From NCBI RefSeq assembly GCF_019145375.1, contig NZ_JAHSTX010000001.1, positions 310,001 through 374,000 of the forward strand: a stretch of DNA of 64,000 nucleotides, read 5' to 3'. A program made the translations under genes and the position numbers. This DNA is from Pseudomonas triticicola. GTDB lineage: Bacteria; Pseudomonadota; Gammaproteobacteria; Pseudomonadales; Pseudomonadaceae. Of the stretch, positions 27,897 through 40,678 are shown piece after piece. Each line of letters starts with the position of its first letter. Positions within the stretch are counted from its first letter, which is position 1. The notes under the pieces are model-generated. The model saw only the letters and a list, made by a program, of their open reading frames with translations. It made no database searches and was not told where the DNA came from.

Positions 27897-28856
27897 ATGA
27901 CAACTACTGCCCCTTCGACTCCAGGCGTTCAACTGCTTGAAGTCTCGCCGGAGTATGCCGGCCAACGAATCGACAACTTTCTCCTCGCCCGGCTCAAAGG
28001 CGTGCCCAAGACCTTGATCTACCGCATTTTGCGCAAAGGCGAAGTGCGTGTGAACAAAGGTCGGATCAAGCCCGAATACAAGCTGCAGGCCGGCGACATC
28101 GTGCGCGTGCCGCCGGTTCGCGTGCCTGAGCGCGACGAACCGGTGCCGCTGGCCCAGGGGCTGTTGCAGCGCCTGGAAGCCTCGATTGTCTTCGAAGATA
28201 AGGCCCTGATCGTGATCAACAAGCCCGCCGGCATTGCGGTTCATGGCGGCAGCGGGCTGAATTTCGGCGTGATCGAAGCCTTTCGTCAGTTGCGTCCCGA
28301 CGCCAAGGAGCTGGAGCTGGTTCACCGTCTCGACCGTGACACCTCCGGCCTGCTGATGATCGCCAAAAAACGCAGCATGTTGCGCCATCTGCACGAGCAG
28401 CTGCGTGGCGATGGCGTCGACAAGCGCTACATGGCGCTGGTCCGTGGCAACTGGGCAACCTCGATCAAGCAGGTTCGCGCACCGTTGCTCAAGAGCAATC
28501 TGCGCTCCGGCGAGCGCATGGTCGAAGTTAACGATGAAGGCAAAGAAGCCCTGACGCTGTTCAAGGTGCTGCGCCGCTTCGGCGATTTTGCCACCATGGT
28601 CGAGGCGAAACCGGTTACTGGTCGTACCCACCAGATTCGCGTGCACACCTTGCATGCTGGCCATTGCATTGCCGGTGACAGCAAGTATGGCGACGAGGAT
28701 TTCACCAAGGAAATCCGCGATCTGGGCGGTAAGCGCCTGTTCCTGCACGCTTACATGCTGACCGTGCCGCTGCCCGACGGCGGCAAGCTGAATCTGCAAG
28801 CGCCCGTCGATGAAATGTGGGCCAAGACCGTGGAGCGATTGAGTGCGCCCATCTGA
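27897..28856 (+). CDS. rluC: 23S rRNA pseudouridine synthase RluC
   Basis: This 319-residue pseudouridine synthase of the RluA family modifies 23S rRNA at three positions (955, 2504 and 2580 in E. coli). An N-terminal S4 domain ([23 protein letters not shown] region) precedes the catalytic domain with [11 protein letters not shown], whose Asp is the nucleophile. ATG 27897 is the first good start; the longer upstream frame would extend across the rne promoter. It is divergent from rne and overlaps the next gene by 14 bases. Confidence 0.95.
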   Translation: MTTTAPSTPGVQLLEVSPEYAGQRIDNFLLARLKGVPKTLIYRILRKGEVRVNKGRIKPEYKLQAGDIVRVPPVRVPERDEPVPLAQGLLQRLEASIVFEDKALIVINKPAGIAVHGGSGLNFGVIEAFRQLRPDAKELELVHRLDRDTSGLLMIAKKRSMLRHLHEQLRGDGVDKRYMALVRGNWATSIKQVRAPLLKSNLRSGERMVEVNDEGKEALTLFKVLRRFGDFATMVEAKPVTGRTHQIRVHTLHAGHCIAGDSKYGDEDFTKEIRDLGGKRLFLHAYMLTVPLPDGGKLNLQAPVDEMWAKTVERLSAPI

Positions 28857-29505
28857 TTACAAGCTGTTGATTTTCGACTGGGACGGCACCCTTGCCGATT
28901 CCATTCATCGGATCGTCGAGGCGATGCACTCGGCGTCCGGGCGTTCCGGTTTCGAGCTGCGCGATGACTTCGCCGTCAAAGGCATCATCGGTCTTGGCTT
29001 GCCGGAGGCGATTCGCACGCTGTACCCCGAAATCAGCGACGCAGAAATGCTCGCGTTTCGTGAGTATTACGCCGATCACTACATCGCTGCCGAAGCCGTG
29101 CCGTCGCCGCTGTTCGAGGGCGTGGTCGAGTCGATGGCATCGTTTCGCGAGCAGGGTTATCACCTGGCGGTAGCGACCGGCAAGAACCGTCGCGGGCTGG
29201 ATCGGGTGCTCAAGGCCAATGGCTGGGAAGATTATTTCGATATCACCCGCGCTGCCGATGAAACTGCCAGCAAGCCACACCCTCTGATGCTTGAGCAGAT
29301 TGTTAGCCACTGCGGCGTACGCCCGCAGCAGGCGTTGATGGTCGGTGATTCGTCGTTCGATCTGCTGATGGCGCGCAACGCGGGGATGGATTCGGTGGCG
29401 GTCAGTTATGGCGCGCAATCGATCGAGTCCCTGCAACAGTTCGAGCCGCGCCTGTCGATCGACCGTTTTTCTGAATTGCACGCCTGGCTGGGTCAGCGGG
29501 CTTAA
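28843..29505 (+). CDS. HAD-superfamily hydrolase (phosphoglycolate phosphatase-like)
   Basis: This is a 220-residue HAD subfamily IA phosphatase. Motif I is [10 protein letters not shown], motif [11 protein letters not shown], the motif III lysine lies in SKPHP and motif IV is VGDSSFD. A helical cap lies between motifs I and II. The GTG start is within the end of rluC, so translation is coupled. It is the gene usually found between rluC and sppA in pseudomonads. The substrate is unknown; sugar phosphates or phosphoglycolate are typical. Confidence 0.9.
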   Translation: MRPSDYKLLIFDWDGTLADSIHRIVEAMHSASGRSGFELRDDFAVKGIIGLGLPEAIRTLYPEISDAEMLAFREYYADHYIAAEAVPSPLFEGVVESMASFREQGYHLAVATGKNRRGLDRVLKANGWEDYFDITRAADETASKPHPLMLEQIVSHCGVRPQQALMVGDSSFDLLMARNAGMDSVAVSYGAQSIESLQQFEPRLSIDRFSELHAWLGQRA

Positions 29506-29529
29506 TACGTTTTTGCTGAGGTAGATGGC

Positions 29530-30519
29530 ATGACCGACGAATGGAAAGCACCGGCCAAGGCAAGTGCCGACGACGGTGACGCGAAAAGCTGGAAGCTGTT
29601 GGAAAAGACTTTGCTGGCCGGCGTGCAGGAACAACGCCGTTCGCGGCGCTGGGGGATTTTCTTCAAGCTGCTGACGTTTGTTTATCTGTTTGTTGCGCTG
29701 CTGCTGTTCACGCCGCTGATGGACATGGAAAAAAGCGCCACCCGCGGCCCGAACTACACGGCGTTGATCGAGATCGACGGCGTAATCGCCGACAAAGAGC
29801 CGGCCAGCGCTGACAATATCGTTGGCAGTCTGCGCGCGGCGTTCGAAGACAAGAAGGTCAAGGGCGTGGTCCTGCGCATCAACAGTCCGGGCGGCAGTCC
29901 GGTGCAGTCCGGTTATGTCTATGACGAGATCAAGCGTTTGCGTGGCCTGCATCCAGAGATCAAGCTCTACGCAGTGATTTCCGATCTTGGTGCTTCGGGC
30001 GCCTATTACATCGCCAGCGCGGCGGATCAGATCTACGCCGACAAGGCCAGTCTGGTCGGCTCGATCGGCGTGACAGCAGCGGGTTACGGTTTTGTCGGCA
30101 CCATGGAAAAGCTCGGGGTTGAGCGTCGCACCTACACCTCGGGTGAGCACAAGGCATTTCTTGATCCGTTCCAGCCGCAAAAGCCTGAAGAAACCGCCTT
30201 CTGGCAAAGCGTGCTCGACACCACGCACAAGCAGTTCATCAACAGCGTCAAGCAGGGTCGTGGTGATCGCCTGAAGGACAAAGAGCATCCGGAGCTGTTT
30301 TCCGGGCTGGTCTGGTCGGGTGAGCAGGCGCTGCCGCTGGGTCTGATCGATGGCTTGGGCAGTGCCAGTTCGGTGGCGCGTGATGTGATTGGCGAGAAGG
30401 AACTGGTGGACTTCACCGTGCAGGAATCGCCGTTTGATCGCTTCTCGAAAAAGCTCGGCGCCAGCGTGGCCGAGCAGTTGGCGATGTGGATGGGTTTCCA
30501 CGGGCCTTCGTTGCGGTAA
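29530..30519 (+). CDS. sppA: S49-family signal peptide peptidase (SppA-like)
   Basis: This 329-residue inner-membrane serine protease has one N-terminal transmembrane helix (about residues 45-68) and a single S49 domain, the half-length form that oligomerises. The catalytic region includes NSPGGSPVQSG, SDLGASGAYYIAS with the nucleophilic Ser, and SLVGSIGV. The family cleaves leftover signal peptides in the membrane. The gene follows the HAD gene at 24 bp and probably belongs to the rluC transcript. Confidence 0.9.
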   Translation: MTDEWKAPAKASADDGDAKSWKLLEKTLLAGVQEQRRSRRWGIFFKLLTFVYLFVALLLFTPLMDMEKSATRGPNYTALIEIDGVIADKEPASADNIVGSLRAAFEDKKVKGVVLRINSPGGSPVQSGYVYDEIKRLRGLHPEIKLYAVISDLGASGAYYIASAADQIYADKASLVGSIGVTAAGYGFVGTMEKLGVERRTYTSGEHKAFLDPFQPQKPEETAFWQSVLDTTHKQFINSVKQGRGDRLKDKEHPELFSGLVWSGEQALPLGLIDGLGSASSVARDVIGEKELVDFTVQESPFDRFSKKLGASVAEQLAMWMGFHGPSLR

Positions 30520-30535
30520 GACGTTTCAAGGTCGA

Positions 30536-30601
30536 AAGATCGCAGTCGGCGGCAACTCTTGCACGGATCGGTGTAGGAGCTGCCGAAGGCTGCGATCTTT
30601 T
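30536..30601. repeat. Imperfect inverted GGAGCTGCCGAAGGCTGCGATC repeat
   Basis: AAAGATCGCAGTCGGCGGCA (30536-30555) faces TAGGAGCTGCCGAAGGCTGC (from 30574) as an imperfect stem between sppA and the convergent Maf gene. A perfect copy of the same family is at 56.3 kb. Confidence 0.7.
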
Positions 30602-30605
30602 GCTT

Positions 30606-31184
30606 TTAAGGGATTTGCACGCCTTCGACCAACAACATGTCGATCAGGCGAATCAGCGGCAGGCCGATCAGGCTGGTGGCATCCGGGCCTTCGGTCGATT
30701 GAAACAGGCTCACGCCCAGTCCTTCGGCCTTGAAGCTGCCGGCGCAGTCGTACGGTTGCTCGATGCGCAGGTAGCGTTCGATGCGCGCCTGATCCAGCTG
30801 ACGCATGTGCACGGTAAACGGCACGCAGTCGACCTGGCATTGCCCGGTGTGGCTGTTGAGCAGTGCCAGGCCGGTCAGGAAGGTCACGCTCGCGCCGCTC
30901 GCCGCCATCAATTGCTCGCGAGCCTTAGCGAAGGTGTGCGGCTTGCCGATGATCTGTTCGCCGAGGACGGCGACCTGATCCGAGCCAATGATCAGATGAG
31001 CAGGGTGGCTGTCCGCCAGGGCGCGGGCTTTTTCCTCGGCGAGGCGTTTGACCAGATCGATCGCGGATTCGCCCGGGCGGTGGCTTTCGTCGATGTCCGG
31101 CGAGCTGCAGACGAACGGCAGGTGCAGGCGGGCGAGCAATTCGCGGCGATAAGTCGAGCTTGAAGCGAGTAATAAAGGCAGCAT
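30606..31184 (-). CDS. Maf-family nucleotide pyrophosphatase (YceF type)
   Basis: This 192-residue Maf protein starts LLLASSSTYRRELLARL, the family signature. SDQVAVLGEQIIGKPHT holds the catalytic acid residues. YceF-type Maf enzymes hydrolyse modified nucleoside triphosphates such as 7-methyl-GTP to monophosphates, a house-cleaning role. It is divergent from yceD-rpmF-plsX, as yceF is in E. coli, which supports the YceF subtype over YhdE. Confidence 0.9.
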   Translation of the reverse strand: MLPLLLASSSTYRRELLARLHLPFVCSSPDIDESHRPGESAIDLVKRLAEEKARALADSHPAHLIIGSDQVAVLGEQIIGKPHTFAKAREQLMAASGASVTFLTGLALLNSHTGQCQVDCVPFTVHMRQLDQARIERYLRIEQPYDCAGSFKAEGLGVSLFQSTEGPDATSLIGLPLIRLIDMLLVEGVQIP

Positions 31185-31252
31185 GGACGTCTCCTGAGGC
31201 AGGTGCGGATTCTAGCGGAGGCGCGCAAGTGACGGACAGGGCACAATTTCCT

Positions 31253-31280
31253 TTGACATGGGTGGGTGCATCCCTATAAT
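31253..31280 (+). promoter_or_regulatory. Consensus sigma-70 promoter for yceD-rpmF
   Basis: TTGACA (31253-31258), a 16-bp spacer and TATAAT (31275-31280): both hexamers match the consensus perfectly. The expected transcript start (about 31287) falls only about three bases before the yceD ATG at 31290, implying a leaderless or nearly leaderless first gene. Confidence 0.85.
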
Positions 31281-31289
31281 GCTGCGCCT

Positions 31290-31817
31290 ATGTTGAATGA
31301 CCCGATTCCACCTCACGTTGACCCGCGCAAATTGGCTGACCGTGGCACCACCCTTCAAGGTGAACTGCTGCTGGCCGATTTGAAGAGACTCTGCGACCCG
31401 CTTTCCGACGATGTCGGTACGGTGCAGGCCAAATTCGTTTTTGAACGAGATGAACGTAAGTCTGTGGTCATCCACAGCTTTATCGACACCGAAGTCAAAA
31501 TGGTTTGCCAGCGTTGTCTTGAGCTGGTCACCCTGCCGATCCACAGCGAATGCAGTTACGCGGTGGTGAAGGAGGGTGCGAATACCCAGTCGTTGCCGAA
31601 AGGTTATGACGTGCTGGAACTGGGCGAAGATCCATTGGATCTGCAGTCACTGATCGAGGAGGAGCTTCTGCTCGCCTTGCCCATTGTGCCTGCTCATCAT
31701 CCGGAAGAATGCCAGCAGCCGGCGGGAGCAGATGAGCCCGAACCGAGCGAGGACGAGGTAACGCGGTCCAACCCGTTCAGTGTATTGGCGCAGTTAAAGC
31801 GTGACCCAAACGTTTAG
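31290..31817 (+). CDS. yceD: YceD/DUF177 family protein
   Basis: This 175-residue protein contains the DUF177 pattern with a CQRC pair (VKMVCQRCLELVTLP) around residue 70 and an acidic C-terminus (EEELLLALPIVPAHH, then Glu-rich). E. coli and plant homologues are needed for 23S rRNA accumulation. It is located immediately before rpmF, as throughout gammaproteobacteria. ATG 31290 is chosen because the alternative GTG at 31266 lies inside the promoter. Confidence 0.93.
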   Translation: MLNDPIPPHVDPRKLADRGTTLQGELLLADLKRLCDPLSDDVGTVQAKFVFERDERKSVVIHSFIDTEVKMVCQRCLELVTLPIHSECSYAVVKEGANTQSLPKGYDVLELGEDPLDLQSLIEEELLLALPIVPAHHPEECQQPAGADEPEPSEDEVTRSNPFSVLAQLKRDPNV

Positions 31818-31830
31818 GAGTTAATCAATT

Positions 31831-32013
31831 ATGGCTGTTCAGCAGAACAAAAAATCCCGCTCTGCCCGTGACATGCGCCGTTCGCACGACGCTCTCGAGG
31901 CTAGCACCCTGTCTGTAGAAAAAACCACTGGTGAAGTTCACCTGCGTCACCACGTATCGCCAGAAGGCGTATACCGTGGTCGTAAAGTGATCGACAAGGG
32001 CGCTGACGAGTAA
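31831..32013 (+). CDS. rpmF: 50S ribosomal protein L32
   Basis: This is a 60-residue basic ribosomal protein starting [20 protein letters not shown], typical of gammaproteobacterial L32. It lies 13 bases after yceD with a good ribosome site (TTAGGAG), and plsX follows 4 bases after its stop, linking ribosome synthesis with lipid synthesis. Confidence 0.97.
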
Positions 32014-32017
32014 TCAC

Positions 32018-33028
32018 TTGTCTGCTCAAGTCATCGCGATTGACGCAATGGGCGGGGACTTCGGTCCCCGCAGCATTGTTCAGGCCAGTCTCGCTTGCCT
32101 GTCTGCTACACCCTCGCTGCACCTGACCCTCGTCGGTCAACCCTCCCTTCTTGAAGAACTGATCCACGGCCAGTCGGCTGCCGATCGCGCGCGCCTGACG
32201 ATTGTTGCGGCCAGCGAAGTCATCACCATGGACGAAAAACCCGCACAGGCCCTGCGTGGCAAGCCGGATTCGTCGATGCGTGTCGCCCTCGAACTGCTGC
32301 GCGATGGCAAGGTGCAGGCCTGTGTCAGTGCCGGCAATACCGGTGCGTTGATGGCGTTGTCGCGTTTCGTGTTGAAGACATTGCCGGGCATCGATCGTCC
32401 GGCCATGGTCGCGGCGATTCCGACGCAGACCGGTTATTGCCAGCTGCTCGATCTGGGCGCCAACGTCGATTGCAGCGCCGAGCATCTGTTGCAGTTTGCT
32501 GTGATGGGTTCGGTGGCCGCGCAGACCTTGGGTATCGCCCGTCCGCGTGTAGCACTGCTGAACATCGGCACCGAAGACATCAAGGGCAATCAGCAGGTCA
32601 AACTGGCCGCCACGCTGTTGCAGGCTGCGCGCGGGATCAACTACATCGGTTTTATCGAAGGCGACGGCTTGTATCGCGGTGAGGCAGACGTAGTGGTTTG
32701 TGACGGCTTCGTCGGCAACATCCTGCTCAAGTCCAGCGAAGGTCTGGCGACGATGATTGCCGCGCGCATCGAGGCCTTGTTCAAGAAAAACATGGCCTCT
32801 CGTGCGGTCGGCGCCCTCGCGTTGCCGTTGATGAAGCGTCTGCAGGCCGACTTGGCCCCGGCGCGACATAATGGCGCAAGCTTTCTCGGCTTGCAGGGCA
32901 TCGTTGTGAAAAGCCACGGATCGGCCGGGGTGCAGGGCTTTCAGAGTGCCATTCAACGGGCGCTGATCGAGATTCAGGAGAACCTGCCCGAGCGTCTCCA
33001 CGGTCGTCTGGAGGAACTGTTGTCTTAG
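32018..33028 (+). CDS. plsX: Phosphate acyltransferase PlsX
   Basis: This is a 336-residue enzyme that makes acyl-phosphate from acyl-ACP, the first step toward phosphatidic acid through Pls[12 protein letters not shown] at the N-terminus and [12 protein letters not shown] are family landmarks. Translation appears to begin at TTG 32018; the ribosome site is weak, so coupling with rpmF, which ends 4 bases earlier, is likely. It leads the fab cluster. Confidence 0.95.
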   Translation: MSAQVIAIDAMGGDFGPRSIVQASLACLSATPSLHLTLVGQPSLLEELIHGQSAADRARLTIVAASEVITMDEKPAQALRGKPDSSMRVALELLRDGKVQACVSAGNTGALMALSRFVLKTLPGIDRPAMVAAIPTQTGYCQLLDLGANVDCSAEHLLQFAVMGSVAAQTLGIARPRVALLNIGTEDIKGNQQVKLAATLLQAARGINYIGFIEGDGLYRGEADVVVCDGFVGNILLKSSEGLATMIAARIEALFKKNMASRAVGALALPLMKRLQADLAPARHNGASFLGLQGIVVKSHGSAGVQGFQSAIQRALIEIQENLPERLHGRLEELLS

Positions 33029-33151
33029 GCGTTTTCGTCGGACAATGCTTAAATGTGACCGCCCGGTTCAAAGGGCCATCCAAACTGTCAGTTTCTGGCG
33101 TCCCCAACGGGGCGTTATTTTCCGACGACAAGATCATTAGGGGCTTGTTAC

Positions 33152-34090
33152 ATGTCTGCTTCCCTCGCATTCGTCTTTCCAGGACAGGGTTCGCAGTCCC
33201 TCGGCATGCTGGCCGAGCTGGGCGCGCAACATCCGCTGATCCTCGAAACCTTTCAAGAAGCCTCTGCTGCGCTGGGCTACGACCTGTGGGCACTGACCCA
33301 GCAGGGCCCGGAAGAGCTGCTCAACCAAACCGACAAAACCCAACCGGCCATTCTGACCGCGTCGATCGCCCTGTGGCGTCTGTGGCTGGCCGAAGGCGGC
33401 GTGCGTCCGGCATTCGTCGCCGGCCATAGCCTGGGTGAGTACAGTGCGCTGGTTGCCGCCGGCAGCCTGAGCCTGGCTGACGCGGTCAAGCTCGTTGAGC
33501 GCCGTGGTCAGTTGATGCAGGAAGCGGTGCCGGCCGGGCAGGGTGGCATGGCCGCGATCCTCGGCCTGGAAGATGCCGACGTGCTGGCTGCCTGCGCCGA
33601 AGCGGCGCAAGGTGAAGTCGTCAGCGCGGTGAATTTCAACTCACCGGGCCAAGTGGTGATCGCCGGTGCCAAGGCAGCCGTCGAGCGCGCCATCGAAGGC
33701 TGCAAGGCCCGTGGTGCCAAACGCGCCATGCCGTTGCCAGTGAGCGTGCCGTCGCACTGCGAGCTGATGCGTCCGGCTGCCGAGCGTTTCGCCGAATCCA
33801 TCGCCGCCATCGACTGGCAGACGCCGCAGATTCCGGTTGTGCAGAACGTCAGCGCGCAAGTGCCGGCCGATCTGGAAACCCTCAAGCGCGATCTGCTTGA
33901 ACAGCTCTACAAGCCAGTGCGCTGGGTTGAATCGGTGCAGACCTTGGCCGCCAAGGGCGCGACCAATCTGGTCGAATGCGGCCCGGGCAAAGTCCTCGCT
34001 GGCCTGAACAAGCGTTGCGCCGAAGGCGTTTCGACTTCCAACCTCAATACCCCAGACGCCTTCGCTGCCGCTCGCGCAGCGCAGGCCTGA
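33152..34090 (+). CDS. fabD: Malonyl-CoA:ACP transacylase FabD
   Basis: This 312-residue enzyme loads malonyl groups onto ACP for fatty-acid elongation. FVFPGQGSQSLGM opens the protein, GHSLGEYSALVAAG contains the nucleophilic Ser near residue 92, and PVSVPSHCELM holds the active-site His. About 120 bp separates it from plsX; no terminator is apparent, so it may be part of the same operon. Confidence 0.96.
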   Translation: MSASLAFVFPGQGSQSLGMLAELGAQHPLILETFQEASAALGYDLWALTQQGPEELLNQTDKTQPAILTASIALWRLWLAEGGVRPAFVAGHSLGEYSALVAAGSLSLADAVKLVERRGQLMQEAVPAGQGGMAAILGLEDADVLAACAEAAQGEVVSAVNFNSPGQVVIAGAKAAVERAIEGCKARGAKRAMPLPVSVPSHCELMRPAAERFAESIAAIDWQTPQIPVVQNVSAQVPADLETLKRDLLEQLYKPVRWVESVQTLAAKGATNLVECGPGKVLAGLNKRCAEGVSTSNLNTPDAFAAARAAQA

Positions 34091-34106
34091 ATCAGGAGAA
34101 ACTTGC

Positions 34107-34850
34107 ATGAGTCTGCAAGGTAAAGTTGCACTGGTCACCGGTGCAAGCCGCGGTATCGGCCAGGCCATCGCGCTGGAACTGGGTCGTCAGGGCGCCATCG
34201 TTGTCGGCACCGCGACCTCCGCGTCGGGCGCCGAGCGCATTGCTGCGACCCTGAAGGAAAACGGTATCCAGGGCGCCGGTTTCGAACTCAATGTCACCAG
34301 CGACGAATCGGTCAGCGCCGTGCTGGCAGGCATTCAGGAGCAGTTCGGTGCGCCGGTGGCGATTCTGGTCAATAATGCCGGTATCACCCGCGATAACCTG
34401 ATGATGCGCATGAAAGACGACGAGTGGTACGACGTGATCGATACCAACCTGAACAGTCTGTATCGCCTGTCCAAGGGCGTTTTGCGCGGCATGACCAAGG
34501 CTCGCTGGGGTCGAATTATCAGTATTGGCTCGGTGGTGGGTGCCATGGGCAACGCCGGCCAAGTAAACTATGCAGCCGCCAAGGCCGGTCTGGAAGGTTT
34601 CAGCCGGGCGATGGCGCGTGAAGTCGGTTCGCGTTCGATTACGGTCAACTCGGTAACCCCAGGGTTCATCGACACCGATATGACCCGCGAGCTGCCTGAA
34701 GCACAGCGTGAAGCCTTGCAGACGCAGATTCCGCTGGGTCGTCTGGGGCAAGCTCAAGAGATCGCGTCCGTGGTCGCTTTTCTTGCATCCGACGGTGCGG
34801 CATACGTTACCGGGGCTACAATCCCGGTGAACGGTGGGATGTACATGTAA
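34107..34850 (+). CDS. fabG: 3-oxoacyl-ACP reductase FabG
   Basis: This 247-residue NADPH-dependent short-chain reductase carries out the first reduction of the elongation cycle. The TGASRGIGQAIA cofactor motif, NNAGITRDNLMMRM and the YAAAKAG active-site Tyr/Lys are present, and the C-terminus ends PVNGGMYM as in canonical FabG. It sits between fabD and acpP with a good ribosome site. Confidence 0.96.
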   Translation: MSLQGKVALVTGASRGIGQAIALELGRQGAIVVGTATSASGAERIAATLKENGIQGAGFELNVTSDESVSAVLAGIQEQFGAPVAILVNNAGITRDNLMMRMKDDEWYDVIDTNLNSLYRLSKGVLRGMTKARWGRIISIGSVVGAMGNAGQVNYAAAKAGLEGFSRAMAREVGSRSITVNSVTPGFIDTDMTRELPEAQREALQTQIPLGRLGQAQEIASVVAFLASDGAAYVTGATIPVNGGMYM

Positions 34851-35046
34851 GTAAAATGTGACGGATTGCTTCAAAAAAATGTCATACGAGCTGTCTAAAA
34901 TCCGTTATAAAGCTGCAATCTATTTATAGGCAGAGGGCCGCAGGGTTTGAGGAGTGAAGCTTTCAGTTGAAAAACTGAAAAGGCTTTCTATACACTTACC
35001 CACTGGCCAGCTGCCTGAATTTGTCCATTAGGAGTGAAAACAAGGT

Positions 35047-35283
35047 ATGAGCACCATCGAAGAGCGCGTCAAGAAAATCGTTGCCGAGCAACTGGGTGTT
35101 AAAGAAGAAGAAGTGGTCAACACCGCTTCCTTCGTAGAAGACCTGGGTGCCGACTCCCTTGACACCGTTGAGCTGGTGATGGCTCTGGAAGAGGAATTCG
35201 AGACCGAAATCCCTGACGAAGAAGCTGAAAAGATCACTACTGTACAAGCTGCAATCGACTACGTTACCAGCCACCAGGCGTAA
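35047..35283 (+). CDS. acpP: Acyl carrier protein
   Basis: This 78-residue acidic four-helix protein carries fatty acyl intermediates on a phosphopantetheine arm at S37 (motif [10 protein letters not shown]). It is almost identical in style to E. coli AcpP. A 196-bp gap with AT-rich sequence precedes it and an intrinsic terminator follows, so acpP likely has its own strong transcript. Confidence 0.97.
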   Translation: MSTIEERVKKIVAEQLGVKEEEVVNTASFVEDLGADSLDTVELVMALEEEFETEIPDEEAEKITTVQAAIDYVTSHQA

Positions 35284-35312
35284 CAGTTTGTAATCGTTGC
35301 TTGCTGTCATGG

Positions 35313-35347
35313 AAAAACCGCACTGCCATCATGGCGTGCGGTTTTTT
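35313..35347 (+). terminator. Intrinsic terminator after acpP
   Basis: AAAAACCGCAC / GTGCGGTTTTTT, with an inner TGCCATCATGGC hairpin, lies 30 bases past acpP. The fabF gene must be reached by read-through or its own promoter. Confidence 0.88.
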
Positions 35348-35391
35348 CTTTAGGCCTGATGCAAAGTCGTCATTTGAAAAAGGAGAGTGCT

Positions 35392-36636
35392 GTGTCGCGT
35401 AGACGCGTCGTAGTCACCGGTATGGGTATGTTGTCGCCACTGGGCACGGATGTGCCGAGCAGTTGGCAGGGCATTCTGGCTGGCCGCAGTGGCATTGGTC
35501 TGATCGAACACACCGACCTTTCTGCCTATTCGACCCGCTTCGGTGGTTCGGTCAAAGGCTTCAATGTCGAGGAATACCTGTCGGTCAAGGAAGCGCGCAA
35601 GCTCGACCTGTTCATTCAGTACGGCCTCGCCGCAGGCTTTCAAGCCGTGCGCAACGCCGGTCTGGAAGTCACCGATGCCAACCGTGAACGCATTGGCGTG
35701 GCCATGGGTTCGGGGATTGGCGGTCTGACCAACATCGAAGAGACCAGCCGCACCCTGCACGAGACCGGTCCACGACGGATCTCGCCGTTCTTTGTGCCTG
35801 GCTCGATCATCAATATGATTTCCGGTTTCCTGTCGATCCATCTGGGCGCACAGGGACCCAACTACGCCATCGCCACCGCGTGCACCACCGGTACGCACTG
35901 CATCGGCATGGCCGCGCGCAACATCATGTACGACGAAGCCGACGTGATGATTGCCGGCGGTGCGGAAATGGCCGCCTGCGGTCTGGGCATGGGCGGCTTC
36001 GGCGCGTCCCGTGCGCTGTCGACCCGCAACGACGAGCCGACTCGTGCCAGTCGTCCATGGGACAAGGGTCGTGACGGCTTCGTCCTGTCCGACGGTGCCG
36101 GCGCTCTGGTTCTCGAAGAGCTCGAACACGCCAAGGCCCGTGGCGCGACGATCTACGCCGAGCTGATCGGTTTCGGCACCAGTGGCGACGCGTTCCACAT
36201 GACCTCGCCACCCGCCGATGGCGCCGGTGCCGCGCGCTGCATCACCAATGCCCTGCGCGATGCGAAAATCAACGTCGACCAAGTGCAGTACATCAACGCC
36301 CACGGCACCTCGACCCCGGCCGGCGACCTTGCCGAAGCCAATGCGATCAAGTCGGTGTTCGGCGATCACGCCTACAAACTGGCTGTCAGCTCGACCAAGT
36401 CGATGACTGGCCACCTGTTGGGTGCGGCGGGCGCGGTCGAAGCGATCTTCAGTGTGCTGGCAATCAACAGCCAGGTGGCACCGCCGACCATCAACCTTGA
36501 TGAACCGGACGAAGGCTGCGATCTCGATTTCGTCGCGCACACCGCGCGCAACATGGACATCGATGTCGTGCTGTCCAACTCCTTCGGTTTTGGCGGCACC
36601 AACGGCACGCTGGCGTTCCGTCGGTTCGCCGGCTGA
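35392..36636 (+). CDS. fabF: 3-oxoacyl-ACP synthase II FabF
   Basis: This 414-residue condensing enzyme elongates acyl-ACPs and is important for temperature control of membrane composition. The active-site Cys lies in [12 protein letters not shown] and the two His residues in [11 protein letters not shown] and [14 protein letters not shown] 35392 ([12 protein letters not shown]) has AGGAG 6 bases upstream; the longer ATG start lies inside the terminator region. It overlaps pabC by one base. Confidence 0.96.
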   Translation: MSRRRVVVTGMGMLSPLGTDVPSSWQGILAGRSGIGLIEHTDLSAYSTRFGGSVKGFNVEEYLSVKEARKLDLFIQYGLAAGFQAVRNAGLEVTDANRERIGVAMGSGIGGLTNIEETSRTLHETGPRRISPFFVPGSIINMISGFLSIHLGAQGPNYAIATACTTGTHCIGMAARNIMYDEADVMIAGGAEMAACGLGMGGFGASRALSTRNDEPTRASRPWDKGRDGFVLSDGAGALVLEELEHAKARGATIYAELIGFGTSGDAFHMTSPPADGAGAARCITNALRDAKINVDQVQYINAHGTSTPAGDLAEANAIKSVFGDHAYKLAVSSTKSMTGHLLGAAGAVEAIFSVLAINSQVAPPTINLDEPDEGCDLDFVAHTARNMDIDVVLSNSFGFGGTNGTLAFRRFAG

Positions 36637-37451
36637 TGGACAGCTGGGTCGACGGTCAACCGGCTGACGCGCTGTCGCTGAAAGATCGCGGCCTGGCTTA
36701 CGGCGATGGTCTGTTCGAGACCATTGCCGTGCGCAGTGGACAGCCGGTCCTGCTGGATCGACACCTGACGCGCCTGGCCGATGGCTCCGCGCGTCTGGCC
36801 ATTGCGACCGACCTCGAGCTGGTTCGCCATGAGCTGCTCAGCTATGCCGCTGCGATGGGCGAGGGCGTGCTCAAGCTCATCCTCACGCGTGGCGACGGCT
36901 TGCGCGGTTATGCGCCCGATCCTGCGGCGCAGGGCCGACGCATTCTGCAAGGCAATCCGCCGGCGGCTTATCCCGCTACCCATGCCGAGCACGGCATCCG
37001 CCTGTTTCCCTGCAACACGCGTTTATCTACGCAGCCGTTGTTGGCCGGGCTCAAACATCTGAATCGACTGGAGCAGGTACTCGCCCGCGCCGAATGGCAG
37101 GACAGCGAGCATGCCGAAGGCTTGATGCTTGATCAGGCCGGGCGCGTCGTTGAGGGCGTGTTCAGCAATATTTTCCTGGTGCGCGACGGTGGCTTGATCA
37201 CGCCCGACTTGAAGCGCTGCGGCGTCGCAGGTGTGATGCGCGCGGAAATTTTGTTTCAGGCCGAGTCACTGGCCATCCCCACGCAAATCGCCGATATCAG
37301 CCTCGAACAGCTGCAATGGGCTGATGAAGTGTTTGTCTGCAACAGCGTTTATGGCGTCTGGCCGGTACGCGCCTGTGCTGCACTGAGCTGGCCGGTTGGC
37401 CCGCTCACCCGTAAACTGCAAACCATTGCCCGCGCGCTACTGGATGCTTGA
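36636..37451 (+). CDS. pabC: 4-amino-4-deoxychorismate lyase PabC
   Basis: This 271-residue PLP enzyme of fold type IV releases pyruvate from aminodeoxychorismate to give p-aminobenzoate for folate. GLAYGDGLFETIAV at the N-terminus and LKHLNRLEQVLAR with the PLP-binding Lys are typical. The position between fabF and mltG matches E. coli and P. aeruginosa. Confidence 0.94.
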   Translation: MDSWVDGQPADALSLKDRGLAYGDGLFETIAVRSGQPVLLDRHLTRLADGSARLAIATDLELVRHELLSYAAAMGEGVLKLILTRGDGLRGYAPDPAAQGRRILQGNPPAAYPATHAEHGIRLFPCNTRLSTQPLLAGLKHLNRLEQVLARAEWQDSEHAEGLMLDQAGRVVEGVFSNIFLVRDGGLITPDLKRCGVAGVMRAEILFQAESLAIPTQIADISLEQLQWADEVFVCNSVYGVWPVRACAALSWPVGPLTRKLQTIARALLDA

Positions 37452-37454
37452 TTC

Positions 37455-40264
<2,810 letters not shown>

Positions 40265-40306
40265 GAATGTGTACCTAGACTCTGAAGATCAGCAGTGGAG
40301 GTGAGC

Positions 40307-40663
40307 ATGATTGAACCTGTCAGCCCGGGGCCGCGTAACGGCATCTTGTCCCTGACCATCAAGGACAAGTCGGTGCTTTACGCCGCCTACATGCCTTTCA
40401 TCAAGAATGGTGGCCTGTTCATCCCGACCAACAAAAGCTACCGGTTGGGCGACGAGGTGTTCATGCTGTTGCACCTGATGGATGAAGCGGAAAAAATTCC
40501 CGTCGCCGGCAAAGTCGCCTGGATCACCCCCAAAGGTGCACAAGGCAATCGCGCCGCCGGTGTCGGCGTGCAATTCAACGATGGCGACGACACCGCGCGC
40601 AGTCGCATCGAAACTCATCTGGCCGGAGCGCTGAAATCCGACCGTCCCACTCATACGATGTAA
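40307..40663 (+). CDS. pilZ: Type IV pilus protein PilZ
   Basis: This is a 118-residue single PilZ-domain protein. It matches the founding PilZ of P. aeruginosa in size and context (immediately after holB). This branch lacks the RxxxR c-di-GMP motif at the start and is considered not to bind c-di-GMP; instead it acts with PilB/FimX in pilus assembly. GGAGGTGAG precedes the ATG. Confidence 0.93.
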   Translation: MIEPVSPGPRNGILSLTIKDKSVLYAAYMPFIKNGGLFIPTNKSYRLGDEVFMLLHLMDEAEKIPVAGKVAWITPKGAQGNRAAGVGVQFNDGDDTARSRIETHLAGALKSDRPTHTM

Positions 40664-40678
40664 GTTGCAGTCCTTTTT

